Shown here: one piece after another, positions 55,469 to 64,000 of the stretch
How the letters are laid out: each line of letters begins with the position of its first letter
How positions within the stretch are numbered: position 1 is the first letter of the stretch
Assembly: GCA_001898625.1 (NCBI GenBank)
Contig: MKUP01000027.1
Location: 1-64,000 of the forward strand
Length of the DNA: 64,000 bases
Direction: 5' to 3'
Origin: Burkholderiales bacterium 67-32
GTDB taxonomy: Bacteria; Pseudomonadota; Gammaproteobacteria; Burkholderiales; Burkholderiaceae_B
The notes under the pieces: generated by a model
The model's database searches: none
Seen by the model: the letters and a program-made list of their open reading frames with translations, nothing else
What the model was told of the DNA's origin: nothing
Made by a program: the position numbers and the translations under genes

Positions 55469-56218
55469 TCAATTGCCGGTGTTCTTGTCCGCGGCGCCGT
55501 GCTTGGCGCGGACCTTGGCCACGTGGTCGGTCAGCAACTGCCTGGCCAGTTCGCCGTCGCGCGCCACGATGGCCGCCAGCATCTTGCGGTGCCGCTGCAC
55601 CAGCCGCTTGCCCACCGCCGGCGTCGTGTACGGATTGACCGAGCGGTACAGCACGTACGAGATCGCCTTCATGATCGACGACAGGAACTGGTTGTGCGAG
55701 GCGTCGACGATGGACTGGTGGAAGGCCAGCGAGGCGGTGGTCAGTTTCTCCGGCGTGAAATCCTCCGGCGAGGACACCAGTTCCTCGACCCGCGCCAGGC
55801 ACGCTTCCATCTTGGCGATGTCGTCGGCGTTCGCGAGCTGGGCCGCGATCTCGGCGGCGCTGGCCTCGATGATGAGCTGAGCGTCGAAGACCTCGTCCGA
55901 GCCGACGCCGATCAGCTTGAGCTGGATGGCCAGCGCCTCGACCACTGGCGCGTCGTTGCCGTTGGCGATGCGCGTGCCGCCGCCCGCGCCCGTGCGCACG
56001 TCCACCACGCCCAGCGCCTGCAGGCGCCCCATGGCTTCGCGGATGGGCAGGCGGCTGACCTGGAACTGCTCGGCCAGATCGTTCTCGGATCCCAGGAAGT
56101 CGCCGGGTTGCAGCTTGCCGTCCAGCACGGCTTCCTTGATCTGTTTTTCAACGCGCATGGCCGTGGATTCGGTGCGCCCGGCGCGCCACACAGGTAGATC
56201 GGCTCTCGTACGTGCCAT
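55469..56218 (-). CDS. GntR family regulator, FadR subfamily
   Basis: This 249-aa regulator has a winged HTH at about residues 20-85 (MRVEKQIKEAVLDGKLQPGDFLGSE split by DLAEQFQVSRLPIREAMGRLQALG) and an all-helical FCD ligand domain with metal-binding residues in FHQSIVDASHN and RHRKML...DHV. The ATG at 56218 has GGTGGA upstream. It is divergent from the dioxygenase/ABC operon, and a 13-bp palindrome overlaps the operon's -10, so it is its probable repressor. Confidence 0.9.
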   Translation of the reverse strand: MARTRADLPVWRAGRTESTAMRVEKQIKEAVLDGKLQPGDFLGSENDLAEQFQVSRLPIREAMGRLQALGVVDVRTGAGGGTRIANGNDAPVVEALAIQLKLIGVGSDEVFDAQLIIEASAAEIAAQLANADDIAKMEACLARVEELVSSPEDFTPEKLTTASLAFHQSIVDASHNQFLSSIMKAISYVLYRSVNPYTTPAVGKRLVQRHRKMLAAIVARDGELARQLLTDHVAKVRAKHGAADKNTGN

Positions 56219-56423
56219 TTTTTCTATTCCACCGTTCATAAGTCGCAGACTATATGAGCAATTATATCCGCTCTCATGACCTCGGGCCCCTGCCGCGATC
56301 CGGCGACCCGGGCTCAGTATAAACACTAAAAAACCCGCTCATCTCATCAAAAAACATTACGGAATCAATGCGTTAAGACGGCCTGCCCGGTCCGCGCGCG
56401 TATCGGGCCGCGAGGGCGCGGCC

Positions 56424-56456
56424 TTGACACTCCTGGTGATCACTCATACAGTATGA
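56424..56456 (+). promoter_or_regulatory. sigma-70 promoter overlapped by a TCATAC-A-GTATGA operator
   Basis: TTGACA (56424-56429) and TACAGT (56447-56452), 17 bp apart, form a strong promoter. The perfect palindrome TCATACAGTATGA (56444-56456) covers the -10, in the style of FadR-subfamily operators. It lies in the 304-bp gap between gntR and the LigB gene; the remaining gap is AT-mixed with nothing else recognisable. Confidence 0.72.
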
Positions 56457-56522
56457 CTATTAAAATAACTTACCAGAAAACGGGCAAATGGAGACACATC
56501 GATACGGCTCGAGGGGCGCGGC

Positions 56523-57536
56523 ATGGCGCGCATAGTCCTCGGGCTGGGAACCTCGCACGGGCCGCAGCTTTCCACGCCTCCCGACAAATGGCGCCTGCGG
56601 GTGGAAGCGGACCGGGCGGAGGCGGCGCATCCCTATCGCGGCGCCACCTACGGCTTCGACGAACTGGCCGCGATGCGGGCGGCGGAAGGCCTGGACGAAC
56701 GCGTCACGCCTGATGCCATGGCCCGCCATGCGCAGCGCTGCGCAGAGGCGGTCGAATCACTGGCCGCGCGATTGCAGGAAGCCCACGTGGACGTGGCCAT
56801 CATCGTCGGCAACGACCAGCGCGAAGTGTTCAGCGCGCGCCTGACGCCCGCGCTGTGGATGTATGCGGGTGCCGAGATCGCCGACGAGCCCGTGCACCCC
56901 GAGCGCCTGGCGAAATTGTCGCCGGCCATCGCCATTTCGGCAACGGCCATCAAGCCCGCCGTGTCTTCGCGTTATCCGGGCCACCCGCAATTGGCGGCCC
57001 ACCTGGGCACCGCGCTGGCCGACGCCGGCTTCGACCTGGCGCAGTCCGACGAGATGCCGCAGCGCGGACCCGGCCCGGCCACGGGCATGCCGCATGCCTT
57101 CGGCTTCGTCTACCAGCGACTGATGAAAGGCAGCGTATTGCCGCACGTGCCGTTCATGCTCAACACCTTCTATCCGCCCAACCAGCCGCGCGCCGGCCGC
57201 TGCATGGACTTCGGCCGGGCCCTGGCCCAGGCAGTGGCCGCGTGGCCGCAGGCGCTGCGCGTAGCGCTGATCGCCTCCGGGGGGCTGAGCCACTTCGTCA
57301 TCGACGAGACCTTCGACCGCGCCTTGCTGGATGCCATGCGGCGGCGCGACGAAGAGTGGTTGCGCGGCATCGACGAGGCGACCCTGCAATCGGGCACGTC
57401 CGAGTGCAAGAACTGGCTGCCCGTGGCCGCGGCGTGCGCCGAGGCCGGGCTGGAGATGGAACTGGTGGATTACGTGCCGTGCTACCGCTCGCAGGCGGGC
57501 ACCGGCACGGCCATGGCATTCGCGGCCTGGCGATAA
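56523..57536 (+). CDS. class III extradiol dioxygenase (LigB-like)
   Basis: This 337-aa protein fits the LigB superfamily of Fe(II) ring-cleavage dioxygenases and homologues. LGLGTSHGP holds the first metal His (His12), IIVGNDQREVF and HVPFMLNTFYPPN lie in the middle, and ASGGLSHFVIDE holds the acid/base His region. Substrate is an aromatic diol or protocatechuate-like acid. It is first in the GntR-controlled operon, followed by a Rieske oxygenase. GAGGGG lies upstream of the ATG. Confidence 0.87.
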   Translation: MARIVLGLGTSHGPQLSTPPDKWRLRVEADRAEAAHPYRGATYGFDELAAMRAAEGLDERVTPDAMARHAQRCAEAVESLAARLQEAHVDVAIIVGNDQREVFSARLTPALWMYAGAEIADEPVHPERLAKLSPAIAISATAIKPAVSSRYPGHPQLAAHLGTALADAGFDLAQSDEMPQRGPGPATGMPHAFGFVYQRLMKGSVLPHVPFMLNTFYPPNQPRAGRCMDFGRALAQAVAAWPQALRVALIASGGLSHFVIDETFDRALLDAMRRRDEEWLRGIDEATLQSGTSECKNWLPVAAACAEAGLEMELVDYVPCYRSQAGTGTAMAFAAWR

Positions 57537-57558
57537 GGCCGCGGCAAAGGAGCAAGAA

Positions 57559-58839
57559 GTGCTGTCCAGGAAAGACAACGACATGCTGACACAGGTGGGG
57601 CCGGGAACGCCCATGGGCGAGCTGTTCCGCCGGTTCTGGCTGCCGGCCCTGCTGGAAGAGGAACTGCCCGAGCCCGACGGCGCGCCCGTCAGGCTGCGGC
57701 TGCTGGGCGAGGACCTGGTGGCGTTCCGCGACACCAGCGGCCGGGTCGGGCTGGTGGATGCCTATTGCGCGCACCGCCGCGCGGGGCTCTATTACGGCCG
57801 CAACGAAGAGAACGGCCTGCGCTGTGTCTACCACGGCTGGAAGTTCGACGTGGAGGGCCGCTGCGTGGACATGCCGTCCGAGCCGCACGAGACCAACTAC
57901 AAGGACCGCGTGCGGATCACGGCCTATCCCACGGCCATACGCGGTGGCGTCGTCTGGACCTACATGGGGCCCAAGGGCACCGAGGGGCCGCTGCCGGAAT
58001 TCGAATGGTCGGAGTTGCCCGTCGCGCAGCGTACGGCCACCAAGCGCCTGCAGCGCTGCAACTGGGCGCAGGCGGTGGAAGGCGGCATCGATTCGAGCCA
58101 CATCTCCTTCCTGCACAGCCGCAAGGAAGGCACGGACTCCGGGCCGCGCAATCCCTATCACCAGAGCGACCGGCATCCGGTGTTCGAAGTGAGCGAAAGC
58201 GAGGCCGGGCTGGTGATCGCCGCCCGCCGCAACGCCGAGCCCGGCCATTACTACTGGCGTGTCACGCAGTTCCTGCTGCCGTTCTACACGATGATCCCGC
58301 CGGTGGGGGCGTTCAAGGAATCCAGCCGCGAGCCCTACGACGGCCATGCATGGGTGCCGATCGACGACCACACGACCTGGACCTGGTCATTCAGCGCCAG
58401 CCCGGCGCGCCCGTACTCCGACGAGGAGCGCGAGACGCGCGGCGGGCGCAACGGCTTCTGGGGGCCGGTCGACGAGGCCTACCTGCCCCTGCTGAGCGCC
58501 GACAACGACTACGGCATCGACCGCGAAAAGCAGCGCAACGACAACTTCACCGGCATCACCGGCATTCCCAACCAGGATGCCGCCGTGCAGGAAAGCATGG
58601 GCGCGCTGGTCGACCGTTCCAAGGAAAACCTCGGCCATTCGGACCGCGGCATCGTGAACTTCCGCCGTCTCATGCTGCGCTTGGCCAAGGCGCTGGCGGC
58701 CGGCGAGGTGCCCGAGGCCGCGCGGCGCGGCGACCTGTACCGCGTCCGCTCGGCGTCGGTGGTGCTGCCGGCCGACGTGCCGGTCGAGACCGGCGCAGCC
58801 GGATTGCTGAAGGCGGCGCCCGCTCCGGCGGACCGCTGA
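57559..58839 (+). CDS. Rieske non-heme iron oxygenase, alpha subunit (phthalate dioxygenase-like)
   Basis: This 426-aa oxygenase has an N-terminal Rieske domain (Cys70-x-His72, Cys89-x-x-His92 in CAHRRAG and CVYHGW) and a C-terminal iron domain with GGIDSSHISFLH giving the two His (about 181 and 186). VGPGTPMGELFRRFWLPA is typical of the phthalate 4,5-dioxygenase and phenoxybenzoate dioxygenase branch. GTG 57559 with AAGGAG 6 nt upstream is used. No reductase gene is adjacent, so electrons must come from elsewhere. It would hydroxylate or demethylate the ring before LigB cleavage. Confidence 0.92.
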   Translation: MLSRKDNDMLTQVGPGTPMGELFRRFWLPALLEEELPEPDGAPVRLRLLGEDLVAFRDTSGRVGLVDAYCAHRRAGLYYGRNEENGLRCVYHGWKFDVEGRCVDMPSEPHETNYKDRVRITAYPTAIRGGVVWTYMGPKGTEGPLPEFEWSELPVAQRTATKRLQRCNWAQAVEGGIDSSHISFLHSRKEGTDSGPRNPYHQSDRHPVFEVSESEAGLVIAARRNAEPGHYYWRVTQFLLPFYTMIPPVGAFKESSREPYDGHAWVPIDDHTTWTWSFSASPARPYSDEERETRGGRNGFWGPVDEAYLPLLSADNDYGIDREKQRNDNFTGITGIPNQDAAVQESMGALVDRSKENLGHSDRGIVNFRRLMLRLAKALAAGEVPEAARRGDLYRVRSASVVLPADVPVETGAAGLLKAAPAPADR

Positions 58840-58862
58840 CACGCCAACAAGGAGGAGACACT

Positions 58863-60401
58863 ATGCAAGGCAAGAGATTCGCCACGATGCTGGCCACCTG
58901 TATGCTGGCCTGCACGGCCGGCGCGGCCTACGCGCAGAAAGCCAAGAACACGCTGCGCATCGGACTGGTCGAACCCATCTCCAGCATGATCCTGTACGAC
59001 GGCCCCAATCCCGAGGTGGGCATGTTCTCGCGCGGGCTGTTCGATCCGCTGCTGTGCTTCGACAATCGCACCGGCAAGTTCGCGCCCAATCTCGCCAGCT
59101 CCTGGAAATGGCTGGACGACCAGACGCTGGAACTGAAGCTGCACACCGGCGTGAAGTTCCACGACGGCTCGGCCTTCGATGCCGACGACGTCATCTATAC
59201 CTTCGGCTGGCTGACCGATCCCAACAACGGCCTGCGCTTCGCCGAGAACTACGCGCCGTTCAAGCGCGCCGAGAAGATCGACCAGTACACGGTTCGCATC
59301 CACACCAACGGTCCGGCGCCCACGGCCATGCTGCGGCTGGCCTACTCCACGCCCATCGTGCCGTCCGACCTGCACGGCAAGTACCAGAACAAGGGCGATT
59401 TCGGCCGCAAGACCCCGATCGGTACCGGACCGTTCAAGGTCGAGAGCTTCACGACCGACCGGATCGTACTCGTGCGCAATCCCGACTACACGCACGGCAC
59501 GCCGTGCAAGCCGGCGGCGCGGGTGGCGCGGGTCGAGGCCGTGCCCATGCCGGACACGCAGACCCAGATCGCCAACCTGGCGACCGGCAACATCGATTTC
59601 ATCAAGGTGTCGGACAAGGCCCAGGCCGACATGCTGGCCAAGCAGCCTACCCTGAAGATGAGCGCTAACGAGGGCCTGACCTTCCAGTTCATGGCCATCG
59701 ATTCGGCCGGCCGCTCGGGCAACGCCGCGTTGTCGAACCTGAAGGTCAGGCAGGCGATGGCGATGGCGGTCAATCGCACGCTGGTGGCGCGCAGCGTCAC
59801 GCCGGGAGGCGATGCCGTGTTGGTGCCTGACGCGCTGTGCCTGCCCATCCACCGCGCCTGCGCCTACTCGACCAAGCCCCCGGCCTATGATCCGGAGGCC
59901 GCCAGGAAGCTGCTGGCCGAGGCCGGCTACCCCAAGGGCTTCGACGTCGAACTGACCGCGACACCCGGGTCCACCGGGCTGGCCGAGGCGGTGGCGGGCG
60001 AACTGCGCAAGGTCGGCATCCGGGCCAAGGTCGATCGCATCACCTTCGCCGGATATCGCGAGAAACAGCGCCAGGGCAAGCAGCAGGTGCTGGTCAGCCT
60101 GTGGACCTCGGGCGGCCTGCCGGACGCCTCGTCGCCGGTCCAGTTCCTGTTCGCGCCGGGTGCGCGCGACTACTGGCACGACAAGCAGATCCAGGCCTGG
60201 ATGAAGGAGGGCATGGCCACCACCGACGAAGAGCGCCGCGAAGCCATCTACAAGAAGGCCTACGACCGGGTCAACGAACAGGCGTACGTGGTGCCGCTGT
60301 CGACCAAGCCCGACGTGTTCATCCACAACCGCGACCTGGTGCTGGACAAGACCTCGGGCGGCGTCTACGGGCTCGATTTCTACGAAGTCCACTGGAAGTG
60401 A
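58863..60401 (+). CDS. ABC transporter substrate-binding protein, family 5
   Basis: This 512-aa periplasmic protein has a signal peptide ending at AAYAQ (about residue 25) and the SBP_bac_5 layout: RGLFDPLLCFD, LHTGVKFHDGSAFDADDVIYTF, PIGTGPFKVESF, VRQAMAMAVNR, DPEAARKLLAEAGYPKGF. This family binds oligopeptides, nickel and various non-peptide solutes. With ring-cleavage genes upstream, the ligand is more likely an aromatic compound than a peptide. GGAGGAG precedes the ATG. Confidence 0.92.
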   Translation: MQGKRFATMLATCMLACTAGAAYAQKAKNTLRIGLVEPISSMILYDGPNPEVGMFSRGLFDPLLCFDNRTGKFAPNLASSWKWLDDQTLELKLHTGVKFHDGSAFDADDVIYTFGWLTDPNNGLRFAENYAPFKRAEKIDQYTVRIHTNGPAPTAMLRLAYSTPIVPSDLHGKYQNKGDFGRKTPIGTGPFKVESFTTDRIVLVRNPDYTHGTPCKPAARVARVEAVPMPDTQTQIANLATGNIDFIKVSDKAQADMLAKQPTLKMSANEGLTFQFMAIDSAGRSGNAALSNLKVRQAMAMAVNRTLVARSVTPGGDAVLVPDALCLPIHRACAYSTKPPAYDPEAARKLLAEAGYPKGFDVELTATPGSTGLAEAVAGELRKVGIRAKVDRITFAGYREKQRQGKQQVLVSLWTSGGLPDASSPVQFLFAPGARDYWHDKQIQAWMKEGMATTDEERREAIYKKAYDRVNEQAYVVPLSTKPDVFIHNRDLVLDKTSGGVYGLDFYEVHWK

Positions 60402-60408
60402 GGACGGC

Positions 60409-61323
60409 ATGCTCCAGTTCTTCATCCGCAGGCTGGGCGTCTCGCTGCTGGTGGCCATCACCGTCTCGGTGATCGGCTTCGCCCTGCTGCGATTGTCCGG
60501 CGACCTGGCCTCGGCGCTGGCGGGCGAAACCGCCACGCCCGAGGAGATCGCCCGCGTGGCCGGCATGTACGGCCTCGACCGTCCGCTGTACGTCCAGTAT
60601 TTCGACTGGGTGTGGGGCGCGCTGCACGGCGATCTCGGCACCTCGCTGTTCTCGCGCACGCCCGTGCTGGAACTGATCGTCGATCACCTGGGCGTGACCA
60701 TCGCGCTGGCGCTGTGCTCGCTGCTGCTGTCGCTGCTCGTCGCCATCCCGCTGGGCGTGGTGGCGGCCATGCGGCCCAACACCTGGGTGGACCGGACTGC
60801 GCTGGCGCTGGCTGTGTTCGGCCAGGCCATTCCCAACTTCTGGTTCGCGCTGATCCTGATCTTCGTGTTCGCCGTGAAGCTGCAATGGGCGCCGGTCTCG
60901 GGATCGGACACCTGGGTGCACTTCATCCTGCCCACCCTCACGCTGGGGCTGGGGACCATGCCAGCCAAGATGCGGCTGACGCGCACCGGCATGATCGATG
61001 CGTTGTCCTCGGACTTCGTCCGCACGGCGCGCGCCAAGGGGTTGTCGGCCCGGTCGGTGCTGTTCAAGCACGCGCTGCGCACGGCCATCCTGCCGGTGGT
61101 GTCGGTGTCGGCCGTGTCGCTGGGCTTTTTGCTGGGCGGCTCGGTCATCGTCGAATCCGTGTTCGGCCTGAACGGCATCGGCCAGCTGGCCTTCCAGTCC
61201 ATCAGCCAGATCGACTTCCCGGTGGTGCAGTCCATCCTGGTCTTCCTGGCGTTCTGCTACATCTTCCTGACGATGCTGGCGGACCTGATCAACGCGCGCC
61301 TGGATCCGAGGATCAAGCTATGA
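60409..61323 (+). CDS. ABC transporter permease, DppB type
   Basis: This 304-aa permease has six transmembrane helices and the first-permease features of oligopeptide-type importers: FFIRRLGVSLLVAITVSVIGF, YGLDRPLYVQYFDWVWGALHGDLGTS and the EAA-loop segment FVRTARAKGLSARSVLFKHALRTAILPV. Start 7 bp after the binding protein; ATGA overlap with the next permease. Confidence 0.93.
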   Translation: MLQFFIRRLGVSLLVAITVSVIGFALLRLSGDLASALAGETATPEEIARVAGMYGLDRPLYVQYFDWVWGALHGDLGTSLFSRTPVLELIVDHLGVTIALALCSLLLSLLVAIPLGVVAAMRPNTWVDRTALALAVFGQAIPNFWFALILIFVFAVKLQWAPVSGSDTWVHFILPTLTLGLGTMPAKMRLTRTGMIDALSSDFVRTARAKGLSARSVLFKHALRTAILPVVSVSAVSLGFLLGGSVIVESVFGLNGIGQLAFQSISQIDFPVVQSILVFLAFCYIFLTMLADLINARLDPRIKL

Positions 61324-62231
61324 GCACAGTCATGGACGCAAACCTGGCGGACGCGCGGGCGGCGCGCAAGGATCCGGCTTCGCCTCGGGCCATCATGCGG
61401 CGGCGCGCCCGCTCGCACGTCGGCTTCCTGATCGGCGCGGGCATCATGCTGGCGGCCGTGCTGGTCGCGGTATGCGCGCCGTGGCTGGCGCCCTACGATC
61501 CCTATGCGCAGGATCTTTCCAAGACGCTCGTCGATCCGGTCTGGACCACGGGTTCCTGGGACTACATATTGGGCACGGACGCGCTGGGCCGGGACTACCT
61601 GAGCCGCCTGATCTACGGCGCCAGGGTGTCCTTGACCGTAGGTTTCGGCGCCGCCGCCATCGCCGGGGTCATCGGCTCGCTGCTGGGCCTGGTGGGCGGC
61701 TATTTCGGCGGCCGGGTCGACACCTTCGTGGTGTACGTGCTGAACGTCAAGCTGGCGCTGCCCAGCGTGCTGATCGCCCTGTCGCTGGTCTCCATCGTGG
61801 GCGGATCGATCACGGCCATGGTGGTCATCCTGGGCCTTTTGACCTGGGACCGCTACACCGTGGTCACGCGCAGCGTCGTGCAGCAGATGCGCAGCAACGA
61901 GTTCATCCACGCGGCGCGGGCCATCGGCGCCTCGCATACGCGGGTGCTGTTCCGCGAGGTCCTGCCCAATGTCATGAACCAGATCATCGTCGTGGCCAGC
62001 CTGGAGATCGCCATCGTCATCCTGATCGAAGCGGCGCTGTCCTTCCTCGGCCTGGGGGTGCAGCCGCCCACGCCGTCCTGGGGCCTGATGGTCTCGGAAG
62101 GGCGCGCCATGATGTTCTTCAAGCCTTATCTGATCGTGCTGCCCGGCATGGCGATCTTCCTGCTGGTCATGGCGATCAACCTGGCGGGCGACGGACTGCG
62201 CGACATCACGGCGCCGGAGGGCAGGGCATGA
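61320..62231 (+). CDS. ABC transporter permease, DppC type
   Basis: This 303-aa permease shows the second-permease pattern: LGTDALGRDYLSRLIYGARVSL, then VGGYFGGRVDT, and the EAA-loop FIHAARAIGASHTRVLFREVLPN, ending in AALSFLGLGVQPPTPSWGLM. Overlaps the preceding gene by ATGA and the following ATPase gene by 4 nt. Confidence 0.93.
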   Translation: MSTVMDANLADARAARKDPASPRAIMRRRARSHVGFLIGAGIMLAAVLVAVCAPWLAPYDPYAQDLSKTLVDPVWTTGSWDYILGTDALGRDYLSRLIYGARVSLTVGFGAAAIAGVIGSLLGLVGGYFGGRVDTFVVYVLNVKLALPSVLIALSLVSIVGGSITAMVVILGLLTWDRYTVVTRSVVQQMRSNEFIHAARAIGASHTRVLFREVLPNVMNQIIVVASLEIAIVILIEAALSFLGLGVQPPTPSWGLMVSEGRAMMFFKPYLIVLPGMAIFLLVMAINLAGDGLRDITAPEGRA

Positions 62232-63250
62232 GCGCGCATTCGCAACCCCTGCTGCAGGTCGACGGCCTGTCGGTCGAAATGGACGTGGCGGCTGGCCAGC
62301 TGCGCGCGGTCAGCGACGTCAGCTTCGAGGTCGGGTCGGGCCGGACTTTTTGCCTGGTGGGCGAGTCGGGCTGCGGCAAGACCATGACCTCGCTGGCGCT
62401 GATGCAACTGCTGCCCCGCAAGGCGCGACTGTCGGCGCGGCGCATCCTGTTCGAGGGACGCGACCTGGCGCGGATGCCGCCGCGCGAGGTCGCGCGGCTG
62501 CGCGGAGACCGGATGGGCATGATCTTCCAGGATCCCATGACGGCGCTCAATCCCGTCTACACCATCGGCGACCAACTGGCCGAGGTCTACGTGCGCCATC
62601 GGCGCGCCAGCCGCAAGCAGGCGCGCGAGCGGGCGGTCGAGCTGCTCGAGCGCGTCGGCATCATGTCGGCGGGACAGCGGTTGGCGCAGTATCCGCATCA
62701 GTTGTCCGGCGGCCTGCGGCAGCGGGTCATGATCGCCATGACGCTGATGTGCGAGCCTTCGCTGGTGATCGCCGACGAACCCACGACTGCGCTGGACGTG
62801 ACTGTGCAGGTGCAGATCCTGCAACTGCTCAAGAAACTGCAGGCCGAGATGGGCATGGCCATCATCCTGATCACCCACAACCTGGGCGTGGTGGCGCGCA
62901 TGGCCGACGACGTGGCCGTCATGTACGGCGGGCGCATCGTGGAGTCCGGCTCGCCGGCGCAGGTCTTCGGCCGCGCCAGCCATCCCTATACGCGCGGGCT
63001 CATGGCCTGCATGCCCACGCGGGGCGAGGCGGGCCCCGGCCAGCGCCTGGGCTCCATACCGGGCACGGTGCCCTCGCTGGTGGGCGAACTCCAGGGCTGT
63101 GCGTTCCGCAATCGCTGTGCCCATGCGGGAGATGACTGCGGGCACGGCGTCATCGCGATGCGGGATGCCGGTGGGGGGCACCACTACCGCTGCGTCCTGG
63201 CCGCCGGGGCCGAAAGCGGACGCCATGCCGTACAGGAGGCGCTGCAATGA
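62228..63250 (+). CDS. ABC transporter ATPase, DppD type
   Basis: This 340-aa ATPase has Walker [13 protein letters not shown] loop [12 protein letters not shown], signature LSGGLRQRV, Walker [14 protein letters not shown] and the switch His in ITHNLG. The C-terminal oligopeptide-type extension has the cysteines of [14 protein letters not shown], which in relatives bind an iron-sulfur cluster. Forms a heterodimer with the next ATPase. Confidence 0.94.
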   Translation: MSAHSQPLLQVDGLSVEMDVAAGQLRAVSDVSFEVGSGRTFCLVGESGCGKTMTSLALMQLLPRKARLSARRILFEGRDLARMPPREVARLRGDRMGMIFQDPMTALNPVYTIGDQLAEVYVRHRRASRKQARERAVELLERVGIMSAGQRLAQYPHQLSGGLRQRVMIAMTLMCEPSLVIADEPTTALDVTVQVQILQLLKKLQAEMGMAIILITHNLGVVARMADDVAVMYGGRIVESGSPAQVFGRASHPYTRGLMACMPTRGEAGPGQRLGSIPGTVPSLVGELQGCAFRNRCAHAGDDCGHGVIAMRDAGGGHHYRCVLAAGAESGRHAVQEALQ

Positions 63251-64000
63251 ACACGGTTTCCCTGGATACCGCGCGTCCCGCCGTGGCCGCGGGCAAGGCC
63301 CCGGTGTTGTCGGTGGAGCATCTGTGCAAGACCTATCCGGTGGGCGGCGGTCTGTTCAAGGCGCCCCGTCCGCTGCGCGCGGTGGACGACGTCTGCCTGA
63401 CGGTGCAGCGGGGCGAGACGCTGGGCATCGTGGGCGAATCGGGCAGCGGCAAGACCACGCTGAGCTGGATGATGCTGGGCCTGCTGCGGCCCAGTTCGGG
63501 CGAGATGGCGGTGGAGGGCCGCCCGATCGCCTCGTTCGACCGGCTGGAGATCGCCCGCAAGATCCAGCCCATCTTCCAGGATCCCTATTCGTCGCTCAAT
63601 CCCCGCCAGACCATAGGCGAGATCGTCGGCGCGCCGCTGGCCGTGCACCGGGTCGGCGACGCCGCCCAGCGCGCGCGGCTGGTGCGCGAGATCATGGACA
63701 AGGTCGGCCTGCCTGCGCGCTTCGCCCATGCCTACCCCAGCCAGATGTCGGGCGGGCAGCGCCAGCGCGTGGCCATCGCCCGCGCCCTGGTGCTCAAGCC
63801 CGAGATCGTGGTGTGCGACGAACCGACATCGGCGCTGGACGTTTCGGTGCAGGCGCAGATCCTGAACCTGCTCAAGGACCTGCGCCAGGAACTGGGGCTG
63901 ACTTACGTCTTCGTGAGCCATGACCTGGGGGTCGTCGAATACATCTCGGACCGGGTCGCCGTCATGTACATGGGGCGGGTAGTGGAAACCGGCAAGGCCT
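63247..64000 (+). CDS. ABC transporter ATPase, DppF type (truncated by window end)
   Basis: Starts with an ATG overlapping the previous stop and stays open to the window edge (251 codons). It contains Walker A GESGSGKTTLS, IFQDPYSSLNPRQ, signature MSGGQRQRV, Walker B VVCDEPTSALDVS and FVSHDLG. The expected C-terminal OppC-type tail is off-window, as may be further operon genes such as an oxygenase reductase. Confidence 0.94.
   Translation, partial: MNTVSLDTARPAVAAGKAPVLSVEHLCKTYPVGGGLFKAPRPLRAVDDVCLTVQRGETLGIVGESGSGKTTLSWMMLGLLRPSSGEMAVEGRPIASFDRLEIARKIQPIFQDPYSSLNPRQTIGEIVGAPLAVHRVGDAAQRARLVREIMDKVGLPARFAHAYPSQMSGGQRQRVAIARALVLKPEIVVCDEPTSALDVSVQAQILNLLKDLRQELGLTYVFVSHDLGVVEYISDRVAVMYMGRVVETGKA

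Overview
The window is bacterial chromosome of very high G+C content with strong GC bias in third codon positions. Gene content points to a betaproteobacterium of the family Alcaligenaceae, most likely Bordetella or a close relative (Achromobacter, Alcaligenes). The main evidence is a MurE-MurF fusion inside the division/cell-wall cluster, a trait reported for Bordetella, and four separate Bug-type (tripartite tricarboxylate family) solute-binding receptors with no membrane partners beside them. The order ftsZ - peroxiredoxin - lpxC - dciA - M23 peptidase - secA also fits. The species cannot be named from this sequence alone.

Layout. 1-90: 3' end of a 5S rRNA and its terminator, so the window starts at the tail of an rRNA operon. 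0.2-8.2 kb: mixed chromosomal genes (PQQ sugar dehydrogenase, SWIB protein, DUF3047 lipoprotein, M20 peptidase, Tat-exported amidohydrolase, pyrC, DUF3025) ending in the RNase P RNA gene. 8.2-12.4 kb: a TetR gene divergent from a four-gene operon (Bug receptor, cyclase-family hydrolase, lipocalin-like protein, BKACE enzyme). 12.4-18.8 kb: a PAS-LuxR regulator convergent with a minus-strand operon (thiolase, acyl-CoA ligase, Bug receptor, MBL hydrolase, FAH hydrolase). 19.1-36.6 kb: a complete dcw cluster, mraZ-rsmH-ftsL-ftsI-murEF-mraY-murD-ftsW-murG-murC-ddl-ftsQ-ftsA-ftsZ, mostly with overlapping start and stop codons. 36.6-47.1 kb: peroxiredoxin, lpxC, dciA, M23 peptidase, a palindromic-repeat field, a LysR gene divergent from an amidohydrolase/decarboxylase/Bug operon, then secA. 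47.1-51.3 kb: a MocR-type regulator divergent from cytochrome bd oxidase genes and a 48-aa DUF2474 gene. 51.3-64 kb: RidA and YciI proteins, a LysR gene divergent from an enolase-superfamily enzyme plus Bug receptor, and a GntR gene divergent from a LigB dioxygenase / Rieske oxygenase / oligopeptide-type ABC transporter operon that runs off the right edge.

How it fits together. The core is the machinery for septal peptidoglycan (precursor ligases, flippase-stage enzymes, FtsI/FtsW synthase, FtsQLAZ) next to the committed lipid A step and the Sec motor. Around it sit five small catabolic modules. Each pairs a transcriptional regulator with uptake and hydrolytic, CoA or ring-opening enzymes, and each has a readable palindromic operator near its promoter. 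None of the five matches a named pathway completely, so they are the most interesting part of the window. No CRISPR array, tRNA, transposase or prophage was seen.
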